64,000 nucleotides of DNA from Triatoma infestans (GCA_011037195.1 JAAEAF010006072.1:1-64000), one strand, 5' to 3'; shown: positions 10,864 through 22,854, counted from the stretch's first letter. The notes: generated by a model from the sequence alone, not told the origin. Numbers and translations: made by a program.

Positions 10864-11057
10864 TTGAAAAACAGTTGAGTTTCCGCGTCAGTGGTTTGCT
10901 AGTAACCGACTTTTCGCCCATGTTGCAACGAGCCTCTTCATAGTCGTTTCACCTTGAAAGTCAATAAGGAAACATCAGTTTGTAGCAAACCACTGACGCG
11001 GTCTCCCGGAAACTCAAGTGTTATTCATGAAAATCGCGGTGGAAATGTAAATGATCA
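10864..11057. mobile_element. Short inverted-repeat insertion with 10-bp flanking direct repeat
   Basis: A 194-bp insertion into a CTTAC left block, bounded by TATTACGATC at 10854-10863 and again at 11058-11067. Inside are inverted arms at 10875-10901 and 10983-11017. They share TTGAGTTTCC and GCGTCAGTGGTTTGCTA, and the right arm has an extra 8 bp (GTCTCCCG region). A 9-11 bp duplication with long inverted arms would suit a Mutator-like or foldback-type MITE, but the arms do not reach both termini. The class is open. Confidence 0.6.
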
Positions 11058-11345
11058 TATTACGATCGTGTCAAATTTTCAAAATATTGTTTTACTTGGT
11101 CTAACACAGAAACACACACACACACGATTTTTCAACAATACTTTCTCTCATCAGCAGCAATACAAATACAGATATATACTTTTTGAAAATAAATTGAATT
11201 AACGAAAGTGCGATTTATAGTATGCAGATTTTTCACTTGTTTCGCAATTTTCTCGAAAACGCATTCAGATATTTTCCTTAAACTTGGTATACATACTGAA
11301 CATACAATAATCTTAGTACATTTATTTGAGGCTTTTAACAAAAGA
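11058..11345 (+). repeat. CTTAC-family repeat, continuation after the insertion
   Basis: Resumes with TATTACGATCGTGTCAAATT, followed by a CA run and a module (CGAAAACGCATTCAGATATT, TTCCTTAAACTTGGTATACA). It decays by about 11345. Confidence 0.65.
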
Positions 11346-12350
11346 CCGAGATACTTCTCCTGGTTCATTCTATACGAGCACCCTAAACAAGAACGGCTTA
11401 AATGTACCATTGTATACATTTGATACAAGAGAGGAAGAGGTGGAATATTTTAACTGGCAAAAAGAGAAAAGTACTAATAAAACTCAGCAACACGGAAAAT
11501 GTTACTGGAAGGTAGCAGCTGAAGAAGAGAAGAAGGTAGCAAAGTAATGAGAAGATTTGTCGTCAGCGGCTGGGAGCCTTGAAAAGGGAGTATCGCTTTA
11601 AAATAAACTCCTGACTTGACTAATAAAGTACGCATAAATAAGGTGTCGCAGGAGTGTACAGCGGGAGGAGGACTTTCTTTACAGAGTAAATTACATTCAG
11701 ATTGTAACTCGGCGGCCGGGAAGAGGTGAGGATATCGTGAAGGAGAAAAAGTGGCATCATGGCGTTGGGTAAAGTGGGAAAAGGGAATTCAGAGCTGGCT
11801 TCCCTTATGCTCACTATACACAATCATCTCCAGGGAGACAGAGAGAAAGTGAGATCTGTATACACAAATTTGCATAAAAGGTTTTTTCTTTTTGGAATGA
11901 GGTGGTTAGTGTGTCTCACTCTGTCACAGCAAATCTAGGCTCCATTGGTAGGATAGGAAACAGGGTGGCTATAGAATATGCCAGGACAGATAATTCATGA
12001 TTGGAACTGGGAAGGATGTTTTAGAGTGAGACAGTGAGAGAGGGAATTTTTGTCGAGACACCACCTGCCCTTTCTTACTTATTAATAGGTAGGTACCGCC
12101 ACTCATATTTTCTCATAACAATTATCGTCTTAAAACAAAACAAAAATAAATAATAATCATAAATAAAGTCATTGGATGCCTACACTTAAAATATTAAAAA
12201 AAACAAAGGGCAAATTACTAACGCCCAAAAACAGAGCTATAGAAAAAAAAGGCTACTCCAGAGCTGTCTCGCTTCAACGATTGTAAACACAAAAAAACAT
12301 TTTAGCCTATGTTCCAGGTATCTTAGAGTAACCTTGCACATTAATACTTT
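11346..12350. other. Unassigned sequence
   Basis: Less AT-rich than its surroundings. Short ORFs here (for example 11326-11547) have no recognisable domain or splice context that I can support. No known repeat seen. Confidence 0.5.
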
Positions 12351-12354
12351 CCTT

Positions 12355-12945
12355 TATCGGTTTCAGAAGAAGATATAAGGTTCGTGTCAAATTTTCGAAA
12401 TTCAGTTTTCAACTGGAAATACTTGTTATGAGGGAAAATAGTTTTAGCGAGTGATCAGTGTTTCATGTGTGTGTGTGAACTATAATATCTCAAACATGAA
12501 AAACCATGGCATTGTTTTCCGACTAGGTACTAATACAGCATCTGACACGAACGCTTCGGCCAAAATCCATCAACCGGAAATGCTCCTTTACTTCCAGTTT
12601 TTGATTTTCTTGAAAATGGCTCAGAAGATTTTCTTCCTCCAAGGTACGACTTCAATATAATGTATACCATATAGAGGTACACCGGATGTATTACCAGAAT
12701 TCCAAAATTTACAGACAATTGATTTACCGGAAGTGTGATTTTACTGAATAGGATTTTAAGTTTTTTAAAATTTTACAGTTACAAGGAATTTCTTTAAACT
12801 TAGTATGCTGTTTGTATAAGATATAAACGTAATCACTTTTAATTCGATACATTTGTCCGGGAAAATTGATTTTAGGGTTTTGTAAGGAATCTTGACGTTA
12901 AATTGCAAATGTTATGTAGATTTGTTAGATATTATTGTCGCTCTA
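12355..12945 (+). repeat. CTTAC-family repeat
   Basis: Left block with GTGTCAAATTTTCGAAATTC (12383-12402) and TTTTCAACTGGAAATACTTG, a short (TG)n, then CATCAACCGGAAATGC and a second ACCGGAAGTGTGATTTTACT (12727-12746). The right end is lost. Confidence 0.8.
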
Positions 12946-12949
12946 TTCT

Positions 12950-13475
12950 GAACTTCACCTATTAAATCTACCTTGGGTACCTATATGTACTCACACACCT
13001 GTGTATTTATTATTATTTTTTATTCGTCTGTGGGGAGGGACCAAACCCTATGCTTCCAAAGCTCCACTGGGCCCCCATATAGCTTCCCCAAAGGAAAACA
13101 ACAACAAACCGGGTCTAGATAAAAAATCCAGACTCCCTGACTTGCTCAAGCCAGCCCCCACTCAGCCGTCTACTCGGGGCTGTATTTCTGTCATACAGGA
13201 AACATGTTGCTTGGAGCTAACCATATTCTATTTACATCTTCAAAATGCAGGAAGACTTATTGCGAATTTCCTGCATTAAATTTTTTCCTGTCACTTTCTC
13301 TTAATTGAATCAGCAAAATATTCTAAACAGTGCCTACATCAAGCACCGAGTAATACTTGAAAATTATCAGAAACAAAAAAAAATTTCAAAATAATCCTGC
13401 TAAACTTGACTGAAACTTCATGCCATATGCAGAGCAGTACCAAAACAGAATATGAAGATTTTGCCATATTTCATT
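12950..13475. other. Unassigned, possible transposon remnant
   Basis: A GC-richer patch at 13030-13190 encodes a short proline/lysine-rich frame (12935-13279). I recognise no domain. It could be a decayed retrotransposon ORF, but that is a guess. Confidence 0.35.
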
Positions 13476-13479
13476 TGAG

Positions 13480-13620
13480 AGATATTTGGTTCAAACACTC
13501 ACACATATGTATAGAATATTGGCTAAAAGCATATTTTTTCGTATTCAAAGCACCTCAATCATGTATTTTGCAGTGCGAACTCAATTTAGAAAATTTGACA
13601 CGATCGCAGTAAGAGGAAAT
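13480..13620 (-). repeat. CTTAC-family repeat, 5' part
   Basis: Minus-strand left block: GCTAAAAGCATATTTTTTCG, then TTTGACACGATCGCAGTAAG near 13594. The body is missing. Confidence 0.65.
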
Positions 13621-13624
13621 GAAA

Positions 13625-14230
13625 ATTGTCTAGCAAAGGGAGACAATAATGAATGATTCTGATTCTGACTTTTCTGTAAAATTTTGAGAAACCAGTTATT
13701 ACTTGGCCTTCCACCTATTATTCTGATTCTTTGTAATATACATTTCATTCACTATTTTATTCTAATAGGAATACAGAATCATAAAATTAAATTAAATTAA
13801 TTATTTTGGTACAAGGGCAAAGTAAAAGTTGTTCACTAGTTTTATCAATTATAATTTATATATATACCTATAAAATAAAAAATAAAACTATAATAAAATG
13901 AGGTTTAATGGTTATGCAATCTCGATCATCCGGTCTGTATTTAAATTGATACAAATTTTGCAAAAAAAAAAAACAAGTATCACCACCTGTTACCACATTC
14001 CAGATTTCATTCGCAACATGTGAGGGGGCATAATCAAACTTGATCATTCCAGTTTTGTTAAAAAGAATTGAATATTTAAAAAAATATATATTAAACAAAT
14101 AAATTAAATAATTAAAAATCAAAAATCGATCTACCATCGATATTTATAGTCAACCTTTATTTGTAATTTTTTTTTTTAAAGTTTTATGTATTTTTAAGTA
14201 GAAAGAAACTTCACTGTTTCAAAATTAATG
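13625..14230. other. Unassigned AT-rich sequence
   Basis: No coding signal and no recognised repeat. Strongly AT-rich from 13740 to 14120. Confidence 0.5.
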
Positions 14231-14234
14231 AAGA

Positions 14235-14680
14235 AATATCATACTGATTTTTTACCTTATTTTCAGCTTTGAATTATTGCTGTTCAAACGTACATCGATT
14301 AATACGAATGGCTACAAACTTTTATCTAGAGATCTCATAATAAAAAGATTCCATAAAAGCTCAATTTCGGAAATCTGAAACAGTTGCAAAGCTTCCTCTT
14401 TGTAAGAGAAAATGAGAACAATTTGTTGTGAAACACCTTAACATATGGCTTTTTCATAATGTAATTAGTACAACTATAGTTAACAAACTTTCCTAAAAGT
14501 CTGGATCCTTAACTAAAAGCAACATATCAGCTCCCTCCTCCCTCCAGGGAACAGAATTATTTTTTTTGAAAACTGTTTCAACTAAAAGTGATTAGATATT
14601 TATATGTGCAGCATGAATTCCGAGTTAAATCTTTATCGAAAATTTTCGGGAAAATCTGAAAAATTCAAAACGAACGATGA
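14235..14680 (-). repeat. Two diverged CTTAC-family copies, head to tail
   Basis: Minus strand: a left block ending at about 14418 (CTTCCTCTTTGTAAGAGAAAA) is directly followed by a second copy's 3' hairpin remnant (TTGTTGTGAAACACC, about 14421) and module (AACTGTTTCAACTAAAAGTG). Confidence 0.55.
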
Positions 14681-14689
14681 TACTTAATG

Positions 14690-15160
14690 TATTCCGGCCA
14701 AGAAATAGGATAAAAAGCCGGAAATCTGAGGATTAAAAAAAAAAATCGCCAGATAAACTTTGATGAGTTAACAAGTCCCAAGATCAACCTCGAAATGTTC
14801 ACCCACTAGCTAGCCACACTACTAGCTCACCACTGTTAGAACAAGCAAGAGTTCTAACGTTTTCCACGAATACCCTTCAGTAAGCGACTCACCATTCAGC
14901 CAACATTACCATTCTCCATTCATCACTCTTCGCTTGGTCACCGCATCCCGCAATATACATTTTCCTTACACGACGCTATAATATAAATTATGAGCACCTT
15001 GACAGTTTGTGTATTCAATTTACAGCTAAAACATTACAAAAGTTTATTGCAGAAAGGTGATTCCATTTTCGAATTCAAGTGCTATTATATGATCAAAATA
15101 TCGAAAAAAGAAAAAGCGAAGTAAACTCAAACTTAGAATTTCATTTCGATACCATCATGA
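14690..15160. other. Unassigned sequence
   Basis: No recognisable gene or repeat. A CA/CT-rich stretch at 14790-14960 shows no reading frame of interest. Confidence 0.45.
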
Positions 15161-15164
15161 AATT

Positions 15165-15625
15165 ATTGTTCTTTCTTGTTTTCTTTTTAACCTCGCCTTG
15201 GGTAGACTGCACTGCTTGGGTTCGAGTCCCATCATTCTAATTCTAATTCTAACCTCGCCTAGAATTTGGTATGTCTGCCATAAACTTCCTGTGTCCAGTA
15301 AGTGCCGATCTCCTTCGATAAATATCCATAGGAGCTGCTGGACCGGCGTCTGACATCCACGAAAGTGGAACAAGCATAAAGCTGGTGTCTAATAATTTCA
15401 TCCTCTCCACACACTACGCAGGGGCAAGCTGATACGGTGTAAATACACCGGTAAGTAGGCAAGTGTTTTGTGAGTTGCCGGCAGCATGCTACACGTTCTA
15501 TCCTTCACATTTTTTTTGGCGTACGGCTGCTGCGATCTATTAGGGATTTCCATCTCCTCCCACGAACCTCTATTGCTTGAGAATTACTGATTGTTTCCCT
15601 GGCCTTAGCAGCCGTCAGCTCACCG
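15165..15625 (-). pseudogene. LINE ORF2 C-terminal remnant (CCHC domain)
   Basis: On the minus strand one frame encodes a peptide with CVVCGEDEIIRHQLYAC. That is CX2CX7HX4C, the zinc-knuckle signature at the C-terminus of ORF2 in several RNase H-bearing or R1/I-related insect LINEs. Upstream frames fit only with stop codons and frameshifts. Reverse transcriptase is not present in this fragment. A 51-bp SINE stub sits in its 3' part. It belongs to a different LINE from the Jockey-type element that starts at 15700, because that element lacks this domain. Confidence 0.65.
15199..15249 (+). mobile_element. Truncated tRNA-SINE stub with 11-bp target duplication
   Basis: A 51-bp insert flanked by TAACCTCGCCT at 15188-15198 and 15250-15260. 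It contains a canonical B box GGTTCGAGTCCCA (about 15218-15230) and ends in an (ATTCTA)n tail. This is a tRNA-derived retroposon that lost most of its body. Confidence 0.7.
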
Positions 15626-15629
15626 TCTG

Positions 15630-15699
15630 AATTATGGTTAAAATTTCAAATTTTAAGAAAACCGGCTAAGCAGAAATTGCAACTTTAATGAATATATTT
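15630..15699 (+). repeat. CTTAC-family module, left of the Jockey-like insertion
   Basis: AAATTTTAAGAAAACCGGCT ... AACTTTAATGAATATATTT is the diverged ACCGGAAGTGCG / TTTTACTGAATAGG segment of the module. It continues at 20236 after the 4.5-kb insertion. Confidence 0.65.
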
Positions 15700-16397
15700 A
15701 TGATCAGCTGGTTGCCAAAATAGTAAACTAATATAAAAATATTTTGCTCTGTGTTTTAATGTTTTCTGTAAGTTATTATGTGGATATTTTGAACCAAATT
15801 TGTGCTCAATTTAATTATTAGGACCAACACGAGTGTTTGATGTAAAGTGCGCGAAGATAGACAAAGAATTGGTTTTGTAAATTCAAAAAGTTCATATTAT
15901 TTCTCGTGTGTTGCATTTTAATGACATCTAGTTGTTAAACTAATCTTTCTCTTCTATTTGACGTATTATTTACACTATTAGACAGTTTTTGTTTGTTTTC
16001 TATTTAAAGTGCTCCTTATTTTACTTTCGGATTAATTTATTTAGTTTATTAGGTTAATTAATTAATTTAAAAAGTTATTTTATATTAGTAGCCAAGAAGA
16101 GACGTCACATGCAAGTGATATAAATATCATTTGTACTGTATTTCTGTGAACTTTAGAAAAGTAATACGTACTGAGACATACGAGTGTGTATAAATATCCT
16201 TATGCAAAAGAGGACATTTACATTTTAATTATTATAGTTTTATATACTCAATATACACATAAATTAAAATTATTTAGAGACTTTCGAAAATTTCACTGCC
16301 CTTTTCGGCTAGCTTAGATATGGAACTAAGCGAGACCTACATCGTAGGGGTGAGTCAACAACGTCCTCAGTAATCAAATCTAAACGAAAAATTTTCG

Positions 16398-17792
16398 TTG
16401 CCGGAATTGGCGAACTTATCTCCTGATAAAAAGAAAAGTAGAAAACGAAATAAAAAGACTATTATGGTCACTTCAATTCCGCTAACCCGTCAAAGAAATG
16501 CAAATCCTGCATTCTCTCAGTCTCTCTCCTCCATAACAACCTTTTACCGAGGCTTTAACAATCAATTTGACACCAACATCATCTGCAACTACTGTACAAC
16601 ATCATCTCAACAAGAAGTACTGTATATGTCAGACTTCACGACACACAATAAATTTAGTATCCTGCCAGAGGTCAGCGATCCAGCCACCCTTGAACACAGA
16701 CCGCCACCCACATATTTATACAAAATAACTAATTTTTTAGCTCTCAACAACGAACTCAGACTCTATTTGGATCAGACAATTACACGTGTAAGGCTCGCAC
16801 AGATAACATTTTAGTGTCAACCAACACCACAGTCGCTTTCAGTGCAACTGTTCACTTTTTAAATGAGAAAATTATAGAATACCACACATACTAGTTAAAA
16901 AAAGACAAAGGCTTTAGAGTTGTTCTTCGACATCTACACCATTCCATACCTCCACAAGAAATTAAAGAAGCATTAAAATTCGAAGGATATAATGTACGAA
17001 ATGTTACCAACATCCGGCACCCTACAGAAAAGACTCCTCTTCCTCTTTTCTTTGTCGATCTGGAACGAAACAGCAACAATAAAAACATTTTTAACTCACA
17101 AAGTTATTTAACACTATTGCACGTGTAAAGGAACCGTACAAAACTAAGGAAATTGTCCAGTGCAAGAGGTGTCAACAATATGGGCACACTCGCGGCTACT
17201 GTCACATCTTTCCGAGATGCGTCAAGTGCGCAGGGCCTCACACTGGAGAAGATTGTAACAAATCCCAGGATACTCTTCCTACCCACTCTGTTATAGGGAG
17301 TATTTTGCCAGCTACGTGGGTGTGAAATTCATAAAGAACTACAAAGAATTCACCGTGAACGAGAACGTGCCCGAGGCCAAGGAGCAATTCCTAGGGCCCA
17401 ACCTCCTCAAGCCCTCTCACAAAAGGATTTTCCTACCCTTCCACCAACAGAACAGCAGCAGCTACAGCAACGACAACAACAACAACAAGAATATCCACAA
17501 CAGCAGCAGCAGCGGCCCAATCATTATCACCTACAACAGCAATATCCCAATCAGCTGTCTCTAGAGGGCTTTCCTACACTGAAATCGCGAGGCCACTTCC
17601 TGCTCAACCTTCTCATCAACCATCCACACATCAGGACATAACTACAGAACTAAATTCTTTTTTCCAAAGATTTGAATCCCTTCTTTACTCCTCTTGTCAG
17701 CCTTTTAAATACTCTAATTACACAATTCTTCCGCTCCCTAAACCATGACTCCTCCAACTCAACTTTCCTTAGCTACCCTTCTTTGGAACGCT
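16398..17792 (+). pseudogene. Jockey-like ORF1 (gag-like RNA-binding protein), frameshifted
   Basis: The basic N-terminal part opens at 16398 (lysine/arginine-rich) and the first frame stops at 16814. After a frameshift the middle region (about 16891-17100) reads through KFEGYNVRNVTNIRHPTEK and PLFFVDLERNSNNK, typical of the domain preceding zinc knuckles in insect Jockey gag. In another frame, CKRCQQYGHTRGYC (CX2CX4HX4C) and CVKCAGPHTGEDC (CX2CX3HX4C) lie at 17161-17250. A glutamine-rich segment follows at 17450-17560. The C-terminal end overlaps the ORF2 start by up to 48 bp, depending on which frame is ancestral. The protein would coat the retrotransposon RNA. At least two or three frameshifts abolish it. 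Confidence 0.82.
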
Positions 17793-20080
17793 AACGGGTT
17801 GAACACCCATAAGAACGAACTAAATCCTTTACTACATGACAAACGTATAGACAAGCCCTACTTACTGAAACGCACTTCACAAGTAGATCTCACTTTTACA
17901 TTACAGACTATCAAACATATAGGACCGATCATCCTGACGACGTAGCCCACGGTAGCGCGGCAATCCAGTTAGAAATTCCTCGCAACACCATGTTCTCTCA
18001 CCTATTGCTACCGAATAGCTCCAATCCTCTGCAATTTCCTTATCTGCCCATCCGCACAACTTCAATCTAGCTGCTATTTAATGTCCACCCAACAAATCTA
18101 TCTCTCAAGATCAATTTATCAACTTCTTCAATTCTCATCAGAGACATTTTCCGTGGAAGCCTGCTTCATTTTTCTGGGTGTTCTTCAATTCTCTTGCTCT
18201 AGTTGGTGGTGATATCAATGCAAAGCACCAACAATGGGGATGTCGCGCGACGAATCCACGCGGGCGAACTCTTCTGAATATCTTTCTTTTTAAAAATTAT
18301 AACATTGCTCACCTGATCAACCAATCTACTGGCCGACATCTTCGTCCAAACTCGCTGATATTCTTCATTTCTTTATAATTTCCCAGATTTTATACTACTT
18401 TGAAGTTTCAACCCTAACAGAACTCTCCTCAGGCCATAGTCCTGTCTTAATTACTCTTGATACTTTCCCATTTCTAATTCCCCTAAACCATCTCTTATTA
18501 CAAGCCCGGTAGATGGGAAGAAATTCTAACTGGAAGTAGAAAACAAGCTGCTAGACCTACAGGTAAAACTTAAAACGAAAGAAAACATTGAAAACGCAGT
18601 TCAACACTTCACAAAAACAATTAAAAATTCTATAAGACAGTCCACTTTACATAACACAACACGACAACAATATATCCGGAAATTTATCATGTATAAGCGA
18701 CGTGCCAGAGCCAAGTGGCAACGCACCCGCTATCCCTCAGATAAAAGAATCTACAACAGACATAAACAGCTACAGGATGAACGTTTCAGTGACTACACAT
18801 TGTCTTAAACACAATTTATAGCTCTGTACTTAAAACAACTTACTTTCCATACTTTGAAAATTTTCCTAATTCGTCCCATTCCTAAACCTAATAAACGTCA
18901 TCACCTTCCTTTTTCTTAACGTCCCATAAGCCTCTTGCCGACTTTTGGAAAAATCCTTGCGTAACTTCTTTTTAAGCACATTCTTCCAATACTTGAGTCT
19001 TCCAATATTATCCCAGACCATCAGTTTGGATTCAGACGCACCACTCTATTTTGCAACAGTGCCATCGCGTCGTGGGCATCATCATATCTTCCCTTGAGAA
19101 AAAGGAGTGTTGCCCGGGGGGCTTCCTTGATGTGAAGCAAGCCTTCGATCGAGTATGGCACCCGGGATTGCTCTGGAAACTCAAGGGCCATCACCTACTA
19201 CCTAATTCTAAAATCCTATTTGTTGATCGCTATTTTCGAGTACAGATCGGTTCATAATATGCTCGTATTCATAAAGCCGAAGTAGACGTACCGCAAGGCA
19301 GTATTCTGGGCCCTGTCCTCTACGCAATTTATACAGCAGATATACCAGCCCATCCAGAAACAGTACTTCTAACCTACGCAGATGACACAGCTATCCTATC
19401 TCCCCATCAAGATCCAATAACAGCACACAAAAGGCTCCAAACCCATCTTACTTCGTTAGAGGAATGGATCAAAAGATCGAAAATATAACTAAATGAAACC
19501 AAATCTCAAAACATCACTTTACACCCCGCACAACATCACTCTCCCTCCAGACTATTACAATTTAATTCCTATCCCTCCTACGAATGTCGTTCACTACCTT
19601 GGGATGTATATAGACAAAAGATTGACATGGAACCCACATACCCGACTTAAAAGACTTGAACTTAATAGACGCTATCGCTTACTCAATAGACTACTCGCCA
19701 ACAGATCAAAACTCTCACTATACAACAAACGACTCATAAACACATCTATATTAAAACCTAAGTGGACATATAGCATCGAACTATGGCGTTCAACAAAACA
19801 TTCAAATCTCCAAAGTATTCAATGTCTCCAATCCAAAATCCTTCGCACTAGCGTTAACATTCCTTTTACGTTTCAAATCGAACCATCCATACGGACATTC
19901 TTTTTGTAAGTAAGGTTGTCCGAACCCGATATAACAAATTCCATTAGACTTTTCAATCCCACTCTAATCCTCTTATCCGAAATTTATCATCCCACTGCAG
20001 TTTGACAATCCTCCCAGACGTTTAGTTTAAGGCGCCAGTGGCATCGCGATCTCCTCTCCGAGGAAGAAGGGAGCAGTTAA
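17745..20080 (+). pseudogene. Jockey-like ORF2 (endonuclease-reverse transcriptase), frameshifted
   Basis: ATG at 17745. Endonuclease start: LLWNANGLNTHKNEL (17772-17818), then in another frame TETHFTS. The later endonuclease motif GGDINAKHQQWGCRATNPRG lies at 18205-18265. Reverse-transcriptase blocks: IRPIPKPNK (18868-18895), FLDVKQAFDRVWHPGLLWKL (19120-19180), PQGSILGPVLY (19291-19325) and catalytic YADDTAI (19377-19398). A C-terminal part matches the insect pattern YLGMYIDKRLTWNPHTRLKR (about 19590-19650). The last likely stop is at 20078-20080. Several shifts and stops (for example 19486-19490) make it non-functional, although the YADD codons remain intact. Confidence 0.85.
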
Positions 20081-20235
20081 TTTGAATAATTAATTAGGAA
20101 GTGTTACTGGGTAGCTTCTCCCCTCTTTTAGTATGTTTGGTGCATTAGCGTCAGTGTGAGTTTGTCAGTGTTACTTATAGCACACGTAGAGCTGGTGTAA
20201 CAATTCAAATAAATAATAAAAAAATGAATATATTT

Positions 20236-20590
20236 CTGAATATTTTGGGATTTTCTCCAAAAAGGCCCCTTTACGATTTTCTTTTTAAACCAGAAATAGT
20301 AAACTGGCCCCCATATTTCAGAATCATCATCGTCTTGATATGTTTAGTCGACAGGGACGTCTAAAAATGTAGTCATATCCAGGTAGAATCCTGTAACTTA
20401 AGAAAAACCTACAGGTAAAAATGTACGCCGACCCCCAACACATCTATATTTATATAACCACGGCCATCTAGATATTTAGTCAAACTGAGTTTGAAGAAAA
20501 TTTGTCATCTAGATCTGCAATATTTGCAACAGGAAAGAGCCACTTGAGTGTTTCACACCAGACTTTTTTGTTCGTATTTATATTGGAGAA
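20236..20590 (+). repeat. CTTAC-family repeat, right of the Jockey-like insertion
   Basis: The module resumes (TTTTGGGATTTTCTCC, CGATTTTCTTTTTAAACC). The end is a 3' hairpin region GAGTGTTTCACACCAGACTT at about 20546-20565. Together with 15630-15699 it is one copy interrupted by the LINE. Confidence 0.7.
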
Positions 20591-20825
20591 AGTAAGTAGC
20601 TACTCTAATGTCTGAGTACTTTTCAAGGCTAAAAGGAATCTAAAAGAAAATTTAAAGCACTAAACATAAATATCATTAACATAATAAATTAATTATAAGA
20701 AAAAATTCTCCTAATTAACATAATATAAACGATAAGATGTTTCGTTTTAACAACCTAATTAACTAAATGAATTTTGTAGCTTTTAAAAAAACAATTTGTG
20801 TAAATAAAATTAGATTGAATTTTTT

Positions 20826-21353
20826 TTTGTACTTTCTCTGCCACGATCAAATTTTCGAAATTAAGTTTTCACCGGAAATACATGTATTGAGGTCCCCTGA
20901 GTACGAAAATAAGTTTTTAGCGAATGCTTTTATTTGTGTGTGTGTTTGTGTATGTTTTTAATATAAATCTGAAAGTTTCGGGCTAAATCCATCAAGCGGC
21001 AGTGGGACGTCATTGAGTGGCTTTTTTTGCTACTTTTTCGAAAACGACTGCAACATTTTTCTTTAACCTTGGAATGCTCACTGCATGGTAAAAACCTAGC
21101 ACTTTTATTTGAAACTTTTTCCCAAAATAAAAAAGACTTTAGAGGGGTTCTGAAGGGTGTCTGTCAGTTAGGTTTAAATTTAAACTGCACAAGCTTTGTT
21201 GGTTTTGACAGTGGGCGATATATACAAGTGCAACTCCTACCATCTTTTTTTTGTGACCAGCCCAACAAAACATTGTATACGCTGCAATTTCAGAGAAAAT
21301 TTGTTAATTAATTGGTATAACAGAAAGTGGTGTGAATGTTGCACACCAGATTT
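20826..21353 (+). repeat. CTTAC-family repeat, complete short copy (type B 3' end)
   Basis: About 530 bp. Left end TACTTTCTCT, then CAAATTTTCGAAATTAAG and TTTTCACCGGAAATACATG (20867-20885), a short TG run and one module (TTTATTTGAAACTTTTTCCC). The type B tail follows (TCAGTTAGGTTTAAATTTAA, ACAAGCTTTGTTGG, CCAGCCCAACAAAACATTG) and a GTGTGAATGTTGCACACCAGA hairpin at its end. Confidence 0.85.
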
Positions 21354-21359
21354 CTAAAC

Positions 21360-21885
21360 AAAGCAACAAAGCGTATTATAAAAACATGTTTCATAGAATA
21401 ATTCTGGAAAAGAAAAAGATTATGTGCTATTTTAGGCAATATAATCTGTAGAGTATAATTTGCATGCAATTAATTCATTAGATAGTATCAAATAATTGGA
21501 TTTGGTTTTATTTGGAGGGGATAGCCGCCGGGGTAGGGAGAACTGGACTCTTGTCTGAGCCGCAAACTATACCGGAATATAGCCAAGTTTCCGCTTAACT
21601 CACCATACTGGCCACTAATCAGATCGTCGTTTAATGTTAATTTTTACATCAACCTTATATTAACGCGAAAGATAATTAGTAAACGGAAAAAAAAATTTGC
21701 ATTGGTGAAAAATTTAACTTTCAAGTTGTTAATGTTTTGTTAATGATTACATTTAATTACTAACACACGTTGTAATTATAATCGAGAGCAATGTAAAACA
21801 AAGACCTGGTAGGGTATTATACAGTTATAGCTGAGTATATACTAATGCGAGCGTCCCCTGTCTGAGACTAACAAAGCTCGTAGAG
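21360..21885. other. Unassigned sequence
   Basis: No coding signal. GC-richer patch at 21520-21610 without a recognised motif. Confidence 0.45.
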
Positions 21886-21889
21886 GCAG

Positions 21890-22605
21890 TTTAAATATAA
21901 ACCTAAATGACAGATCCCCCCCCTCCAACCACTCTCAAATCATCTTCTTTTTTTTTAATGTTTCAAACAAATGTGCTAGGTTTATACAGTCACCATAATG
22001 TTTGGTCGTTTATGGAAAAATCAGAGCTTATGCTATAAAGTTGCATTTCTGATTACCCAATTTTCTTCAAATCTGGAATTCTCGCAATAATTCTAAAGTG
22101 CCTCAATATTATGTTAGGTGAGGGAACCATAAATTGTACTGAAGAAGTATACTCAAGCCTCTAGTGGATGGCATAACGTTGCTGTTCCCCAGACCCCCCC
22201 CCCCACCAAAAAGTGAATTTTCCCTGAAAAATGTTTCCCAAAAAGTGGTAGGTATTTATTCATGTAGAGAATATATGAAGTTTATAGAAACTCGAGAAAA
22301 ACTAAAGTAAAAACATTCAGAAAGACGCATTTTTGGTTGATTGATTTTGCCGAAAAACCTGAGTCAGATACAGCGGTAATAACCAAACGAAATACCAAGT
22401 TTGAGCTTTCTGCGATTTTGCGTTTTTGAGATATTCTCTTCACACACACACAGACACACAGACACACACACACACACACACACACGCATATATATATATA
22501 TATATAATTTCAAAGCATTCGTAAAAACATTTTTTTTTTGCGGTCAAAACATGTATTTGAAAATTCAGTACTTCCTATTATCAAGATTTAGAGAAAGTAA
22601 AAATG
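21890..22605 (-). repeat. CTTAC-family repeat (type B tail, microsatellite expanded)
   Basis: Minus strand: type B segment (AGTTTAAATATAAACCTAAA), two modules with a C-rich tract near 22193-22203, the conserved ACCAAGTTTGAGCTTTCTGC (22398-22417), a long CA/TA microsatellite (22441-22506) and a left end TTTAGAGAAAGTAAAAATG at about 22587. Confidence 0.8.
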
Positions 22606-22854
22606 TTTGTCTAACCGTATAAAGTGGCAAATACATTTTTAAATCCCTGTATCATAATTTTGTGAACACAGAATAAATTTAAACGCTGATCTTTCTTCGT
22701 AAAATTGGGTTCAGTAGAGTGGTTATGAATATGGACTTGGACGTCCCCAAGAAAGTCCCCAGTTTAACATGGCCCATTGTACAATTTTTGCAGAATTAGA
22801 TTAGGAAACATATTAGTAGTAAAATTTGTATCTATGAATTTCAACAAAATTCTT

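Larger units (their letters stand above)
15700..20222 (+). mobile_element. Jockey-like non-LTR retrotransposon, near full length, inactive
   Basis: A 4.52-kb insertion bounded by the 13-bp duplication AATGAATATATTT (15687-15699 and 20223-20235). Order: 5' UTR (15700-16397), ORF1 with gag zinc knuckles, ORF2 with apurinic-type endonuclease then reverse transcriptase, and a short 3' UTR ending in an AATAAATAATAAA-type A-rich tail. There is no RNase H domain, as in the Jockey clade. Multiple frameshifts and stops break both ORFs, so it is dead. Complete ends and an exact duplication argue for insertion as a full-length unit, later than the CTTAC copy it splits. Confidence 0.88.
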
